Both the position numbers and the translations under genes were made by a program. From Lachnospiraceae bacterium (GTDB taxonomy: Bacteria; Bacillota; Clostridia; Lachnospirales; Lachnospiraceae): a DNA stretch of 64,000 nt. The DNA lies in contig JAKSHY010000013.1 in assembly GCA_024399135.1 (NCBI GenBank), positions 1 to 64,000 of the forward strand, read 5' to 3'. A model generated the notes under the pieces. That model saw nothing but the letters and a program-made list of their open reading frames with translations, was not told the DNA's origin and ran no database searches. Each line of letters opens with the position of its first letter. Position 1 is the first letter of the stretch. This document shows, in pieces, positions 47,822 through 60,988 of the stretch.

Positions 47822-48921
47822 TATGCTTCCTCCTTTTTGTTATTCTTAAATGTCACCTTGTATGAAATAAAGAATTCACACGCAATTACGAAGAACAGGA
47901 TTATACCTGTTAATATATCTGAGATTGAACTATCAAGACCCATAGCCGTTGCGATTTCACCAGCTCCCTGTCCCATAAAAATAATAAGGAAGCTTGAGAA
48001 TATCATGGCGAAAGGATTAAACTTGGCAAGCCATGATACCATTACAGCTGTGAATCCCTGTCCACCTGCTATGGTAGTAGTTACAGTATGGTTAACACCG
48101 CCTACCAGCAAGAATCCAACCAGTCCGCAAAGAGCACCGGATATGAACATTGTACGGATTATTACCTTCTTAACGTTCATACCAACATATTTTGCTGTTC
48201 TGTCAGATTCACCAACTACAGCAATTTCATATCCCTGCTTGGTATAGTTATAATAAATGTACGAAACTATCGTGATGATTATTGCAATTATTACAGGAAG
48301 AAGCTGCGCTATTCCTCCTATTTTAGGAAGCCATCCAAGATTATCATCCGGATTAATAACACCGATTTTTCCTGAGCTCTGCTTTCCTGACCAGTACAGA
48401 ATAAATGCTGCAACTATCTGAGTTGCTATATAGTTCATCATCAGTGTTGACAGTGTTTCGTTGGTATTCCATTTTGCTTTTAATACACCTGGAATAAGTC
48501 CCCAGATGCCGCCTGCAATTATTCCGGCCAAAAGCATAATCAGAATTAAAAGACCATTAGGAACAACTCCTGGAAGGAACTTCATGCATGCAGCTGTCGC
48601 AAGACCTCCCATAAGAATCTGTCCCTCACCTCCGATATTCCAAAATCTCATTCTGAATGCCGGTGTAAGCGCAAGTGATATAAGCAAAAGAATCGACAGG
48701 TTCTGAAGTGTAATCCATGTCTTTCTTGTTGTTCCGAAAGCACCTGTAATTATTGATGAATATACCTCTATAGGGTTAGCCTTGGTTAAAAGCGTTGTAA
48801 TGATTGCACACACTAAAAGAGCAATCACTATAGCAACACCTCTTATAATCCAGGACTTATGTGGAGGAATATCTGTTCTTTTCGTTATTCTGAACAAAGG
48901 TTCTTTTTTATTTTGATTCAC
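47821..48921 (-). CDS. nupP: Nucleoside ABC transporter permease, NupP type
   Basis: A 366-residue permease, the larger partner in the YufP/NupP group. The start is GTG at 48921 with AGGAGG upstream, overlapping the ATPase gene by 14 bp. The N-terminus is cytoplasmic and basic (MNQNKKEPLFRITKRTDIPPHKSW), then about ten helices (IIRGVAIVIALLVCAII, ILLISLALTPAFRMRFWNIGGEGQILMGG, WNTNETLSTLMMNYIATQIVAAFI). AGGQGFTAVMVSWLAKFNPFAMIFSSFLI near the C-terminus is typical. The WNIGGEGQ segment contacts the ATPase. Intact. Confidence 0.9.
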   Translation of the reverse strand: MNQNKKEPLFRITKRTDIPPHKSWIIRGVAIVIALLVCAIITTLLTKANPIEVYSSIITGAFGTTRKTWITLQNLSILLLISLALTPAFRMRFWNIGGEGQILMGGLATAACMKFLPGVVPNGLLILIMLLAGIIAGGIWGLIPGVLKAKWNTNETLSTLMMNYIATQIVAAFILYWSGKQSSGKIGVINPDDNLGWLPKIGGIAQLLPVIIAIIITIVSYIYYNYTKQGYEIAVVGESDRTAKYVGMNVKKVIIRTMFISGALCGLVGFLLVGGVNHTVTTTIAGGQGFTAVMVSWLAKFNPFAMIFSSFLIIFMGQGAGEIATAMGLDSSISDILTGIILFFVIACEFFISYKVTFKNNKKEEA

Positions 48922-50452
48922 TGTTATTTCCTCCTACCTTTGTCATCAAAAGACCAACTGTATTTTTGTCCTCAGGAGTTGGATCCTCGACCACTCCACT
49001 AACCTTACCATCACACAGAACTAAAATTCTGTCGCAAAGCTCTAATAATACATCCAGATCTTCACCTACGAATATAACTGCAACGTTTTTCTTCTTCTGC
49101 TCATTAATAAGATCATAAATCGCATAAGAAGAATTAATATCAAGACCTCTTACTGCATAGGCTGTCATAAGAACTGTTGGCGCATTGGATATTTCTCTAC
49201 CAACCAGTACTTTTTGAACATTACCACCCGAAAGCTTACGAACCGGAGTTTCGATGCTTGGAGTTGCAACATCCAGTACTGATACCACTTTCTTAGCTAA
49301 TTTGTATGGGGATTTTCTATCTGTAAAAGGTGTAGAACCCTGTCTGAATGATCTTAGCATCATGTTATCACTAATATCCATATTAGCGACAAGTCCCATT
49401 CCCAGTCGATCTTCTGGAACGAAGCTCAAAGATACACCTTTTCTTGAAATTTCATATGGATTAAGGCCTATAAGCTCATCCTCTGTTCCATCATCATTAA
49501 TATATATAACAGATGAACCACTCTGTGTATCCTGAAGTCCTGCTATGGATTCTAAAAGTTCTTTCTGACCACAGCCCGAAATTCCGGCGATACCAAGTAT
49601 TTCACCTGTTTTAACTTCAAAGTTAACGTCATCTACTTTCTTAATTCCGTCAGAATCTACAACTGTAAGATTCTTCACTACCAGTTTCGTTTTAGGCTCC
49701 GAAAGAGGCTTAACTCTTTCAATATTAAGCTTAACCGCATGACCAACCATCATGTCAGTCATCTCCTGAGCATTAGTATCTTTAGTAACAAGATCTGCTA
49801 TATACTCACCTTTTCTTAATATGGCCACTCTGTCAGATATAGCTTCAACCTCGTGAAGCTTATGAGTTATGATGATAAGAGCCTTATTATCCTCTTTCAT
49901 CTTCCTCATTACATTAAACAGTTTCTCAGTTTCCTGAGGAGTCAGTACTGCTGTTGGCTCATCAAGAATAAGGATATCTGCACCCCTATATAAAACCTTG
50001 ACGATTTCAACCGTCTGTTTTTCAGATACAGTCATATCATATATCTTTTTCTTAGGATCTACATCGAATCCATATTTTTCACAAATTTCGGTGATTTTGG
50101 CCTCAGATTCTTTGAGATTTAATTTCCCTTCAAGGCCGAGAATTATATTTTCTGTAGCTGTTAAAACATCAACAAGTTTAAAATGCTGATGTACCATTCC
50201 GATTTTGTATGAAAAAGCATCCTTTGGCGAACGGATAGATGCCTCTTTTCCATCAATGAATATAGCTCCACTATCTGGATAATAGATTCCGGAAAGCATA
50301 TTCATAAGTGTTGTTTTTCCTGAACCATTTTCGCCTAAAAGAGCTACTATCTCACCTTTGTGAATTTTCATGCTTACATTGGTATTAGCATGAACACGTC
50401 CAAAGGTCTTGGTGATATTAACTAGTTCAACTGCGGGAATATTATTACTCAC
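48908..50452 (-). CDS. nupO: Nucleoside ABC transporter ATP-binding protein, NupO type
   Basis: About 514 residues with two ABC domains, as in RbsA/NupO. The first has Walker A GENGSGKTT, an atypical signature (MTVSEKQTVEIVKVLYRG) and Walker B ILILDEPTAVLTPQE. The second has the GIAGISGCGQKELL loop in place of Walker A, signature KLSGGNVQKVLVGREI and a region without a clear Walker B (TVLMTAYAVRGLDIN), so only one site probably hydrolyses ATP well. The start is GTG at 50452 (MSNNIPAVELVNITKTFG), with CAGGAGA upstream, not the longer frame to 50479. A terminator-like hairpin separates it from the lipoprotein gene. Confidence 0.9.
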   Translation of the reverse strand: MSNNIPAVELVNITKTFGRVHANTNVSMKIHKGEIVALLGENGSGKTTLMNMLSGIYYPDSGAIFIDGKEASIRSPKDAFSYKIGMVHQHFKLVDVLTATENIILGLEGKLNLKESEAKITEICEKYGFDVDPKKKIYDMTVSEKQTVEIVKVLYRGADILILDEPTAVLTPQETEKLFNVMRKMKEDNKALIIITHKLHEVEAISDRVAILRKGEYIADLVTKDTNAQEMTDMMVGHAVKLNIERVKPLSEPKTKLVVKNLTVVDSDGIKKVDDVNFEVKTGEILGIAGISGCGQKELLESIAGLQDTQSGSSVIYINDDGTEDELIGLNPYEISRKGVSLSFVPEDRLGMGLVANMDISDNMMLRSFRQGSTPFTDRKSPYKLAKKVVSVLDVATPSIETPVRKLSGGNVQKVLVGREISNAPTVLMTAYAVRGLDINSSYAIYDLINEQKKKNVAVIFVGEDLDVLLELCDRILVLCDGKVSGVVEDPTPEDKNTVGLLMTKVGGNNSESK

Positions 50453-50490
50453 ATTAATCTCCTGAAAATACTTTTTCAATCATTATAAAA

Positions 50491-50520
50491 CAAAAATGGG
50501 AAGGACACAAAGTCCTTCCC
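50491..50520 (-). terminator. Attenuator hairpin between nupN and nupO
   Basis: Minus strand GGGAAGGAC, 5-nt loop, GTCCTTCCC, then ATTTTTGTTTT. It would partly stop transcripts after the lipoprotein gene and give more binding protein than the membrane genes, a usual pattern for ABC importers. Confidence 0.8.
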
Positions 50521-50539
50521 GTATTTTAAGGTATATTTT

Positions 50540-51763
50540 TTAGTTTTCTGTTGAAATTCCATCAATCTGAAGATCAAAGAAAGGAGCTGATCTGAATCCT
50601 GCACCTGACTCGTTGAAATATCCATCAACGATTGCTTCATGATCTCCTTCGAAGTTAGGATCATCATCAACGTTAGCCATATAAGATGATACTGTCTCGC
50701 CATTTACTGTGAATGTAGCTGTATCAAATACATGTAATGTACCAGCAGCGAACTGCTCCTTAGCAGCATTAACAGCTTCCTCAGTTCCTTCAGCAGCTGC
50801 TGAACCAAGCTCTGTTAACTGAACTGAATCTGTAGCAATTGTTCCTGTCCAGTCTGTATCAATTGCAGAACCAGAAGCTACACAGCCCATTGCATATGTG
50901 AAGTAAGGAACCCAGTTAATCTTAGATGAAACAAGGAATGTGTTAGGAGCAACAGAAGCTGTTGAACCATTGTAAGATACGTTAGGAACACCTGCCTGCT
51001 CACAAGCTGTAGGAGCACCCATTGAATCAGCATGCTGGCTGATAAGTACGCATCCATCACTGATAAGCTTCTTAGCGCTTTCCTTCTCTGCTGTCTCATC
51101 ATACCATGACATTGTGAATACTACTGACATAGTAGCTGAAGGACATACAGAACGAGCTCCTAAGAAATATGATGTATAACCAGAAACTACTTCAGCATAA
51201 GGGAATGCACCAACATATCCCATCTTAGCCTGATCTGCTGTAATAGTACCATTATCAATCATTTCGTTAAGCTTCATACCTGCAACGATACCTGCAAGGT
51301 AACGACCTTCATAAATAGCAGCGAATGCATTGTGGAAGTTGTTAAGACCTGCTGTATGAGCCTTAGTTCCTGTTGCATGTGCGAACTGAACTTCTGGGAA
51401 TTCCTTAGCAGCCTGAATCATGAAATCTTCATGACCGAACGAATCTGCGAAAATGAAGTTACATCCCTGATCAGCTAATTCACAAGCTGCATCATAACAT
51501 TCCTGACCTTCTGGGATGTTAGTCTTAATTAAGTATTCAACTCCCATTGCTTCACATGCTTCCTTAGCAGCATTGATGAAATTTAAGTCATATGTTGAGT
51601 TCTCATCGTGTAAGCAGATAAAACCTGCTTTAACTGTCTTTGTTTCGCCTGATGCTTCCTGTGCAGATGCAGATGCTGATGCAGATGCTGAATCAGTCTG
51701 TCCACAAGCACTAAGAGAAACTACCATAGCGATGGTAAGTAAAAGTGCTGTTAACTTTTTCAT
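50540..51763 (-). CDS. nupN: BMP-family nucleoside-binding lipoprotein, NupN type
   Basis: A 407-residue lipoprotein. The signal is MKKLTALLLTIAMVVSLSACG with lipobox LSAC, cut before the Cys. A low-complexity (Ser-Ala)n linker follows (residues 24-38), coded by a short GCAGATGCA/GATGCT repeat. The mature part (residues 40-400) is a BMP/PnrA-type fold: VKAGFICLHDENSTYDLNFINAAKEACEAMGVEY, FIFADSFGHEDFMIQAAKEFPEVQFAHATG, VGAFPYAEVVSGYTSYFLGAR and FDLQIDGISTEN. It captures nucleosides outside the cell for nupOPQ. A promoter at 51808-51836 precedes it. Confidence 0.92.
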   Translation of the reverse strand: MKKLTALLLTIAMVVSLSACGQTDSASASASASAQEASGETKTVKAGFICLHDENSTYDLNFINAAKEACEAMGVEYLIKTNIPEGQECYDAACELADQGCNFIFADSFGHEDFMIQAAKEFPEVQFAHATGTKAHTAGLNNFHNAFAAIYEGRYLAGIVAGMKLNEMIDNGTITADQAKMGYVGAFPYAEVVSGYTSYFLGARSVCPSATMSVVFTMSWYDETAEKESAKKLISDGCVLISQHADSMGAPTACEQAGVPNVSYNGSTASVAPNTFLVSSKINWVPYFTYAMGCVASGSAIDTDWTGTIATDSVQLTELGSAAAEGTEEAVNAAKEQFAAGTLHVFDTATFTVNGETVSSYMANVDDDPNFEGDHEAIVDGYFNESGAGFRSAPFFDLQIDGISTEN

Positions 51764-51807
51764 AACTTTCTCCTCTTCTTAAATATGTTTTACTATGAAA
51801 CACCATT

Positions 51808-51836
51808 ATATTATTAAATCTTATCCGATTTAACAA
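51808..51836 (-). promoter_or_regulatory. Promoter of the nup operon
   Basis: Minus strand TTGTTA (51831-51836), 17-bp spacer, TAATAT (51808-51813). Start near 51801, about 38 nt before nupN. No purine riboswitch core is visible in the leader. Confidence 0.6.
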
Positions 51837-51850
51837 TAATCAAATTGAAT

Positions 51851-51898
51851 AAAAAACTAAAATATTAGCGTACTTTTTTAGCACATTCCTTTAGTTTT
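51851..51898 (-). terminator. Terminator after xpt
   Basis: Minus strand AAAACTAAA pairs with TTTAGTTTT over a long loop (51853-51861, 51890-51898) and T's follow. An A/U-rich stem, weaker than the others. It overlaps the xpt stop region. Confidence 0.5.
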
Positions 51899-52481
51899 AC
51901 TGTTCTCTGAAGGTTACCTGGCCTGTTTTAGCATCCATTGCATCAACAATGGCAAGTGATTCAAGCTGATATCCTAAGTTTCTTATCATACGACCGCCTG
52001 ACTGGAATCCCTTCTCTACTGCGATACCTATACCTTCAACAGTTGCTCCTGATGACTGCACTATCTGAATAAGACCCTGCAGTGCACATCCGTTAGCTAA
52101 AAAGTCATCAATGATAAGCACCTTATCCTCAGGACCTAAGAATTTCTTAGACACGATTACATGGTTCACTCTCTTATGTGTGAAGGATTCAACCTCAGCA
52201 GTATACATTTCACCATCAAGATTAATACTCTGTGATTTCTTCGCAAAAACTACAGGACAGTTATTAAAATGAAGTGCTACCACACTGGCAATTCCTATAC
52301 CAGACGCTTCAATAGTAAGAATCTTATTAATTGGCTTATCTTTAAAACGCTTCGCGAATTCTTTTCCCATTTCATCAAACAAATTAATATCCATCTGATG
52401 ATTCAAAAAGCTGTCAACCTTAAGAACATTTCCTTCCTTAACTACACCGTCTTTTACTATTCTCTCTTCTAGAAAATTCAT
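51897..52481 (-). CDS. xpt: Xanthine phosphoribosyltransferase
   Basis: A 194-residue purine salvage enzyme. [46 protein letters not shown] is the typical Xpt start. [29 protein letters not shown] and the PRPP-binding loop [25 protein letters not shown] (near residue 127) with its acidic pair IDDF confirm the family. It forms XMP from xanthine and PRPP and fits next to a nucleoside importer. No purine riboswitch is seen upstream: the gap to the HerA-like gene is only 14 bp. GAGGGGAT is the ribosome site. It probably belongs to the HerA-like gene's transcript. Confidence 0.94.
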   Translation of the reverse strand: MNFLEERIVKDGVVKEGNVLKVDSFLNHQMDINLFDEMGKEFAKRFKDKPINKILTIEASGIGIASVVALHFNNCPVVFAKKSQSINLDGEMYTAEVESFTHKRVNHVIVSKKFLGPEDKVLIIDDFLANGCALQGLIQIVQSSGATVEGIGIAVEKGFQSGGRMIRNLGYQLESLAIVDAMDAKTGQVTFREQ

Positions 52482-52495
52482 ATTGATCCCCTCGT

Positions 52496-54106
52496 CTATT
52501 TAAAAAATGTTCCTATTATTCCACGCATCAGTGATGAACCTACGTTTCCACCAAGAGTTTTTCCGAAGGTTCCTCCCATTGTTTTTCCAACACTCTTTCC
52601 AACCTCACGGCCAATAGTTCCTGCAGTTGTTGACGCTACAGATTTAGCTGCTCTTTTGACAGCTTTTCCCTGCTGAGCCTTGGCACGTTCTGCTTCTTTT
52701 TGAGCCTTAAGCTCTGCCCTTTGAGCTTCCTTTTGAGCCAGAGCCTCCTCCTTTTGGGCAATCTTTGCATCAATTGCGGCCTGCTCTTCCTGCTTTCTTA
52801 TTACCTCTTCTTCTTCACGAATCGCAGTAAGTCTTTCATACGCCGATTCATTATCTACATAATAATTATATTTTCCATAGAGCATTGACCTTTCAGCTGC
52901 TTCCTTTAATTCAGCCTCACTAATTGCACCCATCTTTGACTGTGGTGGAAGTACCTTAGCCCTTTCAACTACCGTAGGAACACCATCCATATCAAGAACC
53001 GATATCAATGCTTCTCCTGTTCCTAATTCACTAAGAACTGAATATGTATCAAACGAAGGATTAACTCTGAAACCTTCTGCTGCTGCCTTCATACCCTTCT
53101 GCTCTTTAGGTGTATATGCACGCAGTGCATGCTGAATCTTATTTCCAAGCTGGCTTAATACTCCGCCAGGAATATCTGATGGGTTCTGTGTTATGAAGTA
53201 AATACCAACACCCTTTGATCTTATAAGTTTTACAACCTGCTCAATTTTTTCAAGAAGCACCTTTGGAGCCTGGTCAAAAAGCATATGAGCTTCATCAAAG
53301 AAGAATACCATCTTAGGCTTATCCAAGTCTCCTGCCTCTGGAAGTGTCTCATATAATTCTGAAATCATCCACAAAAGGAACATTGAATACATCTTAGGGT
53401 TAAGCATAAGCTTCTGACATTCAAGAATCTGAATAAGTCCTCTTCCACTGTTATCAATAGTCAGCCAGTCCTTGATATTAAGTGCCGGTTCTGCAAAGAA
53501 CTGTTCCCCACCATCTGCCTCAAGTGAAATTACTGCTCTTATGATAACATTAAGACTCTGTTGTGGAAGGTTTCCGTACTGTGTGCTTAGTTCCTTGGAA
53601 TTCTCAGCCACATACTGAAGCATACTCTTTAAATCCTTAGTATCAATAAGTAAAAGGGCATTATCATCTGCGATTTTGAAAACTATATTCAAAATGTCTG
53701 TCTGAGTATCATTTAATCCCATAATTCTTGCTAGAAGAAGTGGTCCCATTTCAGATATGGTTGTTCTTAATGGAATTCCGTTTTCACCATAAACATCCCA
53801 GAAATTTACTGTATAATTTCCGAATCTGAATCCTTTTTCATTCAAATTAAAGTATTCAATACGCTTACTCATGTCTTCGCTCTGGATTCCGCTCTGACAC
53901 ATTCCCTGAAGATCACCCTTTGCATCTGCCAAAAATACAGGCACTCCTGCATCTGCGAACGACTCAGCAAGAACCTTTAATGTAACAGTTTTACCTGTTC
54001 CAGTAGCTCCAGCGATTAATCCATGACGGTTAGCCATTTTAGGATAAATATATATTTGTCCTCCGTCAGCGTTCTGTCCTACCAAAATCTTGTTATCAAA
54101 AAACAT
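52496..54106 (-). CDS. HerA-like ATPase, DUF853 family
   Basis: A 536-residue protein. Walker [13 protein letters not shown] (near residue 35) and Walker [15 protein letters not shown] (near residue 265), with [51 protein letters not shown] after it, mark the HerA/VirB4-like superfamily (DUF853). The C-terminal 110 residues are Ala/Glu/Lys-rich coiled coil, then a Gly-rich tail ([31 protein letters not shown]). The function of DUF853 proteins is poorly known; HerA proteins act in DNA end processing, often with NurA, which is not seen here. GGAGGAT precedes the start. It lies just upstream of xpt and downstream of a large surface protein. Confidence 0.85.
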   Translation of the reverse strand: MFFDNKILVGQNADGGQIYIYPKMANRHGLIAGATGTGKTVTLKVLAESFADAGVPVFLADAKGDLQGMCQSGIQSEDMSKRIEYFNLNEKGFRFGNYTVNFWDVYGENGIPLRTTISEMGPLLLARIMGLNDTQTDILNIVFKIADDNALLLIDTKDLKSMLQYVAENSKELSTQYGNLPQQSLNVIIRAVISLEADGGEQFFAEPALNIKDWLTIDNSGRGLIQILECQKLMLNPKMYSMFLLWMISELYETLPEAGDLDKPKMVFFFDEAHMLFDQAPKVLLEKIEQVVKLIRSKGVGIYFITQNPSDIPGGVLSQLGNKIQHALRAYTPKEQKGMKAAAEGFRVNPSFDTYSVLSELGTGEALISVLDMDGVPTVVERAKVLPPQSKMGAISEAELKEAAERSMLYGKYNYYVDNESAYERLTAIREEEEVIRKQEEQAAIDAKIAQKEEALAQKEAQRAELKAQKEAERAKAQQGKAVKRAAKSVASTTAGTIGREVGKSVGKTMGGTFGKTLGGNVGSSLMRGIIGTFFK

Positions 54107-54121
54107 TCCTATCCTCCTTGG

Positions 54122-56647
54122 TTATTCTTCTACACTTCTTACATATGTAATAAAGCAGTTACCATTGTCCTCGAACCAGTCTACAACATCCTCAACCGGT
54201 CTTTTATATATTTCGTTATTTAAAGGATCCATAATAACAATTTCTGTATCATTAAATCCTATAATAAGCACAGCATTCTGATTATCAAGCATCGAAAGCA
54301 CCGGAATATCCTGATTTACGTAGTAAAGAATCATATCGATGCTACATCCTGTTAAATCCAGAATATCATAATCAGTCATGGCACTTAGAATCTCAACTAC
54401 TGAATTTCCCTGGTTCAGCATGTACTGAGAATTTCGAATTACATCCTCATTCTCAAGCATAACATTAAGACATACTGCCAATGGCGAGATATTCTCAGAT
54501 GCCGCCTTTTCCTTAATGGCCATAATCTGATTCTTAGGACTTCTTGATACCTTCTTATAAATATATCGTCCTGTATCATTCATAACAACTCCCGAAATGG
54601 AATATGCTTTTTCAACCGCAGTTGCAGCATTGTCATAGAATGAATCAACACCATACTTTCCATAAACTATATATTTTTTCGAATTCTCTAAAAGCTCAAT
54701 TTCCCTCGAACCTTCATATAATACCATTTTAGGTGTCATATGCTTAGTCTTAGAAGAATCAATCGTACCCTTAACAGATATCTTCAGTATTTTCTCATAC
54801 TTTTCATTGTTTTCAGATGAGATGATATTTTTAGTAAGCGTTGGATCTTCTGAATTCATAATCTGATCATCCAGTGCTTCTTCGAATTTTCCTTCATCAA
54901 TCTTCTTCACCCTGTGAAGAATAATCTGATTCTGATGAACCTCTCCTCCGACCACATAGAATCTGTCCTGGCTATAACGCATCATTATTCCCTTATGCTG
55001 GTTTCTTATATTAACCTCATACATTGGAATAATTGTATTACCAGTTCTGTCATTCGTAATGTCTGATTCATATCCGATTCCATATACTAAATCTTCACCT
55101 ATGAAGCTTATTGGAGAAATTACCTCATTACCCTTGCATTCAATCTTACTTGATAGCTGAGTCTCAAGATTCATGAGAATAAGCTCGTGGGCGTTGTATA
55201 TGTCCTCAGATGTAAGATATGCTGCCATATGGTTATTATTCGAAATTACATAAGAACCATCAGCCAGATTCTCTGCCAGAACCTCTGTATTTCTGGTTTT
55301 AGTATTAATACTGTATAATCGTCTTCCTACCACCAGATACAGATTACCCTGTGAGTTCATGTACGAAAGCTCATCAACCTCTTTCATAAGAAGGTCCGGA
55401 GAATGCTCACTTGGCATATAGGCAAGCTCTTCAATAGTATTAACTGTTGCATCATAATAATATGCACATATTCCAGATTCTCCTTCATGAGATCCTCTGT
55501 TCATGTAGCCATATACTAAGAATGTGACATTACCAGTTTCATCAACATCCATAACCTTAATCTTATGATTAGGATTAACAGCTCTTAAATCTTCCGTGAA
55601 AACATCATAGAATCCGAACAGAAATGCAATTCTGTTATCCTTAACATCGTATGAATAAAGTCTGTTGTTCATAACGAATACAATGCTGCTACCATCCTCG
55701 GATTCAACCATATGAGGGGACTGACTAAGTATTCCAAGCCTGATAGCATTTTCATCATACGTGTCCTTTTCATCAACGAAAACCTCATCCATGGTTCTAT
55801 TAAAATCAAGAAGATATATTCTTTCCTTAGAATATCTAATTCTGTAGAATTCCTGAATTTTAAAATGCTTTAGTCCGTTTTCATCATCTACACTTACATA
55901 ATAATCAACAAGAAAGCTTCCTGTTAAAGAGGACAGCTCCTTAATTGTAATTTTAGGTTCGTCTATAACTATTGGGTTTAAGTTCCCCCATGTAACCTGA
56001 TCAAGCTTACTGTGAATATCTACATTTCCGAATGTTGTATTATCACCAAGATAATTGGATTCTAAGTACTTGGTTAATGTTTTAGCCTCTTCCTTGTCGA
56101 AGGTCTTTTTATTAAAATCCGATATATACTCAAGCTTATCATTCACATAGTAGTCTTGCGGGCTAATTACACGTGTATAATATTTAACTTCTTTCCCATT
56201 TCCTAATTTAAGAATTACTATGAGTTCATACTCAACATTAGAATTAATAAGATCTTTTAAGGTTAAATTGGCTTCTATATTTCTTCCATTGGTTTCATAA
56301 TCGGAAACTACTGTCTGTTCAATAAGTCTGTTACCATCGACTGTTCTGACTTCATAAGAAATACTCGAAACCGTAGAGCTGTACGTATCTATTTTAAGGT
56401 GAACCTTACGTCCTGACATAAGAGGAGTGATACTGCTTCTCATGAAGCTTAAATCCATATCATTAACATATCCGAACATAGGGTTAACTTCTATACCATT
56501 ATATTCAATTGAAACTACAGGGAGCACAGCTTGAGACATATCTGTTGTCATATCAGCTGAGTCTTTATTTATTAAACTCTCTGTAATGAACACTGTTGCA
56601 AAAAATGTTATTAATACTGCAACAATCCTTATAATCGTATGTTTCAT
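54122..56647 (-). CDS. Large membrane-anchored surface protein with degenerate C39-like domain
   Basis: About 841 residues. The start is ATG at 56647 (MKHTIIRIVAVLITFFATVFI), since a longer frame to 56683 would cross the atpC terminator. One N-terminal helix (residues 3-24) anchors a large outer part. Residues about 35-270 are beta-sandwich-like; residues 290-520 resemble beta-propeller blades (repeats such as NNRLYSYDVKDNRIAFLFGF, RRLYSINTKTRNTEVLAENLADGSYVI). The C-terminus (about 700-841) looks like a C39-like peptidase-type fold (DIPVLSMLDNQNAVLIIGFNDTEIVIMDPL), but the usual His (HAV) is Asn (NAV), so it should be inactive. Family not recognised; role in sensing or surface binding is inference. 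Lies between atpC and the HerA-like gene. Confidence 0.75.
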   Translation of the reverse strand: MKHTIIRIVAVLITFFATVFITESLINKDSADMTTDMSQAVLPVVSIEYNGIEVNPMFGYVNDMDLSFMRSSITPLMSGRKVHLKIDTYSSTVSSISYEVRTVDGNRLIEQTVVSDYETNGRNIEANLTLKDLINSNVEYELIVILKLGNGKEVKYYTRVISPQDYYVNDKLEYISDFNKKTFDKEEAKTLTKYLESNYLGDNTTFGNVDIHSKLDQVTWGNLNPIVIDEPKITIKELSSLTGSFLVDYYVSVDDENGLKHFKIQEFYRIRYSKERIYLLDFNRTMDEVFVDEKDTYDENAIRLGILSQSPHMVESEDGSSIVFVMNNRLYSYDVKDNRIAFLFGFYDVFTEDLRAVNPNHKIKVMDVDETGNVTFLVYGYMNRGSHEGESGICAYYYDATVNTIEELAYMPSEHSPDLLMKEVDELSYMNSQGNLYLVVGRRLYSINTKTRNTEVLAENLADGSYVISNNNHMAAYLTSEDIYNAHELILMNLETQLSSKIECKGNEVISPISFIGEDLVYGIGYESDITNDRTGNTIIPMYEVNIRNQHKGIMMRYSQDRFYVVGGEVHQNQIILHRVKKIDEGKFEEALDDQIMNSEDPTLTKNIISSENNEKYEKILKISVKGTIDSSKTKHMTPKMVLYEGSREIELLENSKKYIVYGKYGVDSFYDNAATAVEKAYSISGVVMNDTGRYIYKKVSRSPKNQIMAIKEKAASENISPLAVCLNVMLENEDVIRNSQYMLNQGNSVVEILSAMTDYDILDLTGCSIDMILYYVNQDIPVLSMLDNQNAVLIIGFNDTEIVIMDPLNNEIYKRPVEDVVDWFEDNGNCFITYVRSVEE

Positions 56648-56664
56648 AAATTGCCTAGATAACA

Positions 56665-56696
56665 AAAATTGTCCAGCCTGCATAATACAGGCCGGA
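56665..56696 (-). terminator. Terminator of the ATP synthase operon
   Basis: Minus strand TCCGGCCTG, 7-nt loop, CAGGCTGGA (56672-56680 and 56688-56696), then CAATTTTTG. One G-U pair. It lies 19 bp after the atpC stop and inside the longer frame of the next gene. Confidence 0.85.
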
Positions 56697-56714
56697 CTAA
56701 TTTTAAAAATATAA

Positions 56715-57116
56715 TTACTTAATTACATCGATTCTTGCAAGAGCCTTCATTAAAGCAAGCTCGGCACGCTCAACATCTGTTTCTGCGTCCTTAGTACGTA
56801 ATCTTTCTTCGGCTCTTTCCTTCGCTTCTTCAGCTCTGGTTAAATCAATTTCTGTTGGCCACTCAACAATCTCGGCCATAATCACTACCGAATCCTGAAG
56901 GATTTCAGCAAAACCAGCATGCAATGCTGCTTCTTTTACGCCGTCCTCCTGGGTGATAGTAAGAATTCCTGGAGCAACTACAACGGTAAGTGGAATATGT
57001 CCCTTTAATACACCGATTTCACCTTCTGTTGTGTTGAACTCCACCATGGAAGCTTCACCTTCATAGAAAATTCGGTCAGGAGTAATAATTTTTAGTTTAA
57101 ACAAATTATCTGCCAC
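56715..57116 (-). CDS. atpC: ATP synthase epsilon subunit
   Basis: A 133-residue F1 subunit. The N-terminal beta domain reads FKLKIITPDRIFYEGEASMVEFNTTEGEIGVLKGHIPLTVVVAPGILTI; the C-terminal helical hairpin (LTRAEEAKERAEERLRTKDAETDVERAELALMKALARIDVIK) regulates ATP hydrolysis. The hinge and length are normal. It is the last gene of the atpI-B-E-F-H-A-G-D-C operon, 10 bp after atpD, and is followed by a terminator. No unusual feature. Confidence 0.96.
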   Translation of the reverse strand: MADNLFKLKIITPDRIFYEGEASMVEFNTTEGEIGVLKGHIPLTVVVAPGILTITQEDGVKEAALHAGFAEILQDSVVIMAEIVEWPTEIDLTRAEEAKERAEERLRTKDAETDVERAELALMKALARIDVIK

Positions 57117-57126
57117 TTAATCTCTC

Positions 57127-59413
<2,287 letters not shown>

Positions 59414-59456
59414 AATCAAATTTCCTTTCTAGGGGTATATCTTTACCCTGTGCCAT

Positions 59457-60980
<1,524 letters not shown>

Positions 60981-60988
60981 CTAAAATT

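Noticed and set aside
51764-51900. Purine riboswitch before nupN or xpt
   Set aside because: No conserved purine-aptamer core is visible and xpt has only a 14-bp upstream gap.
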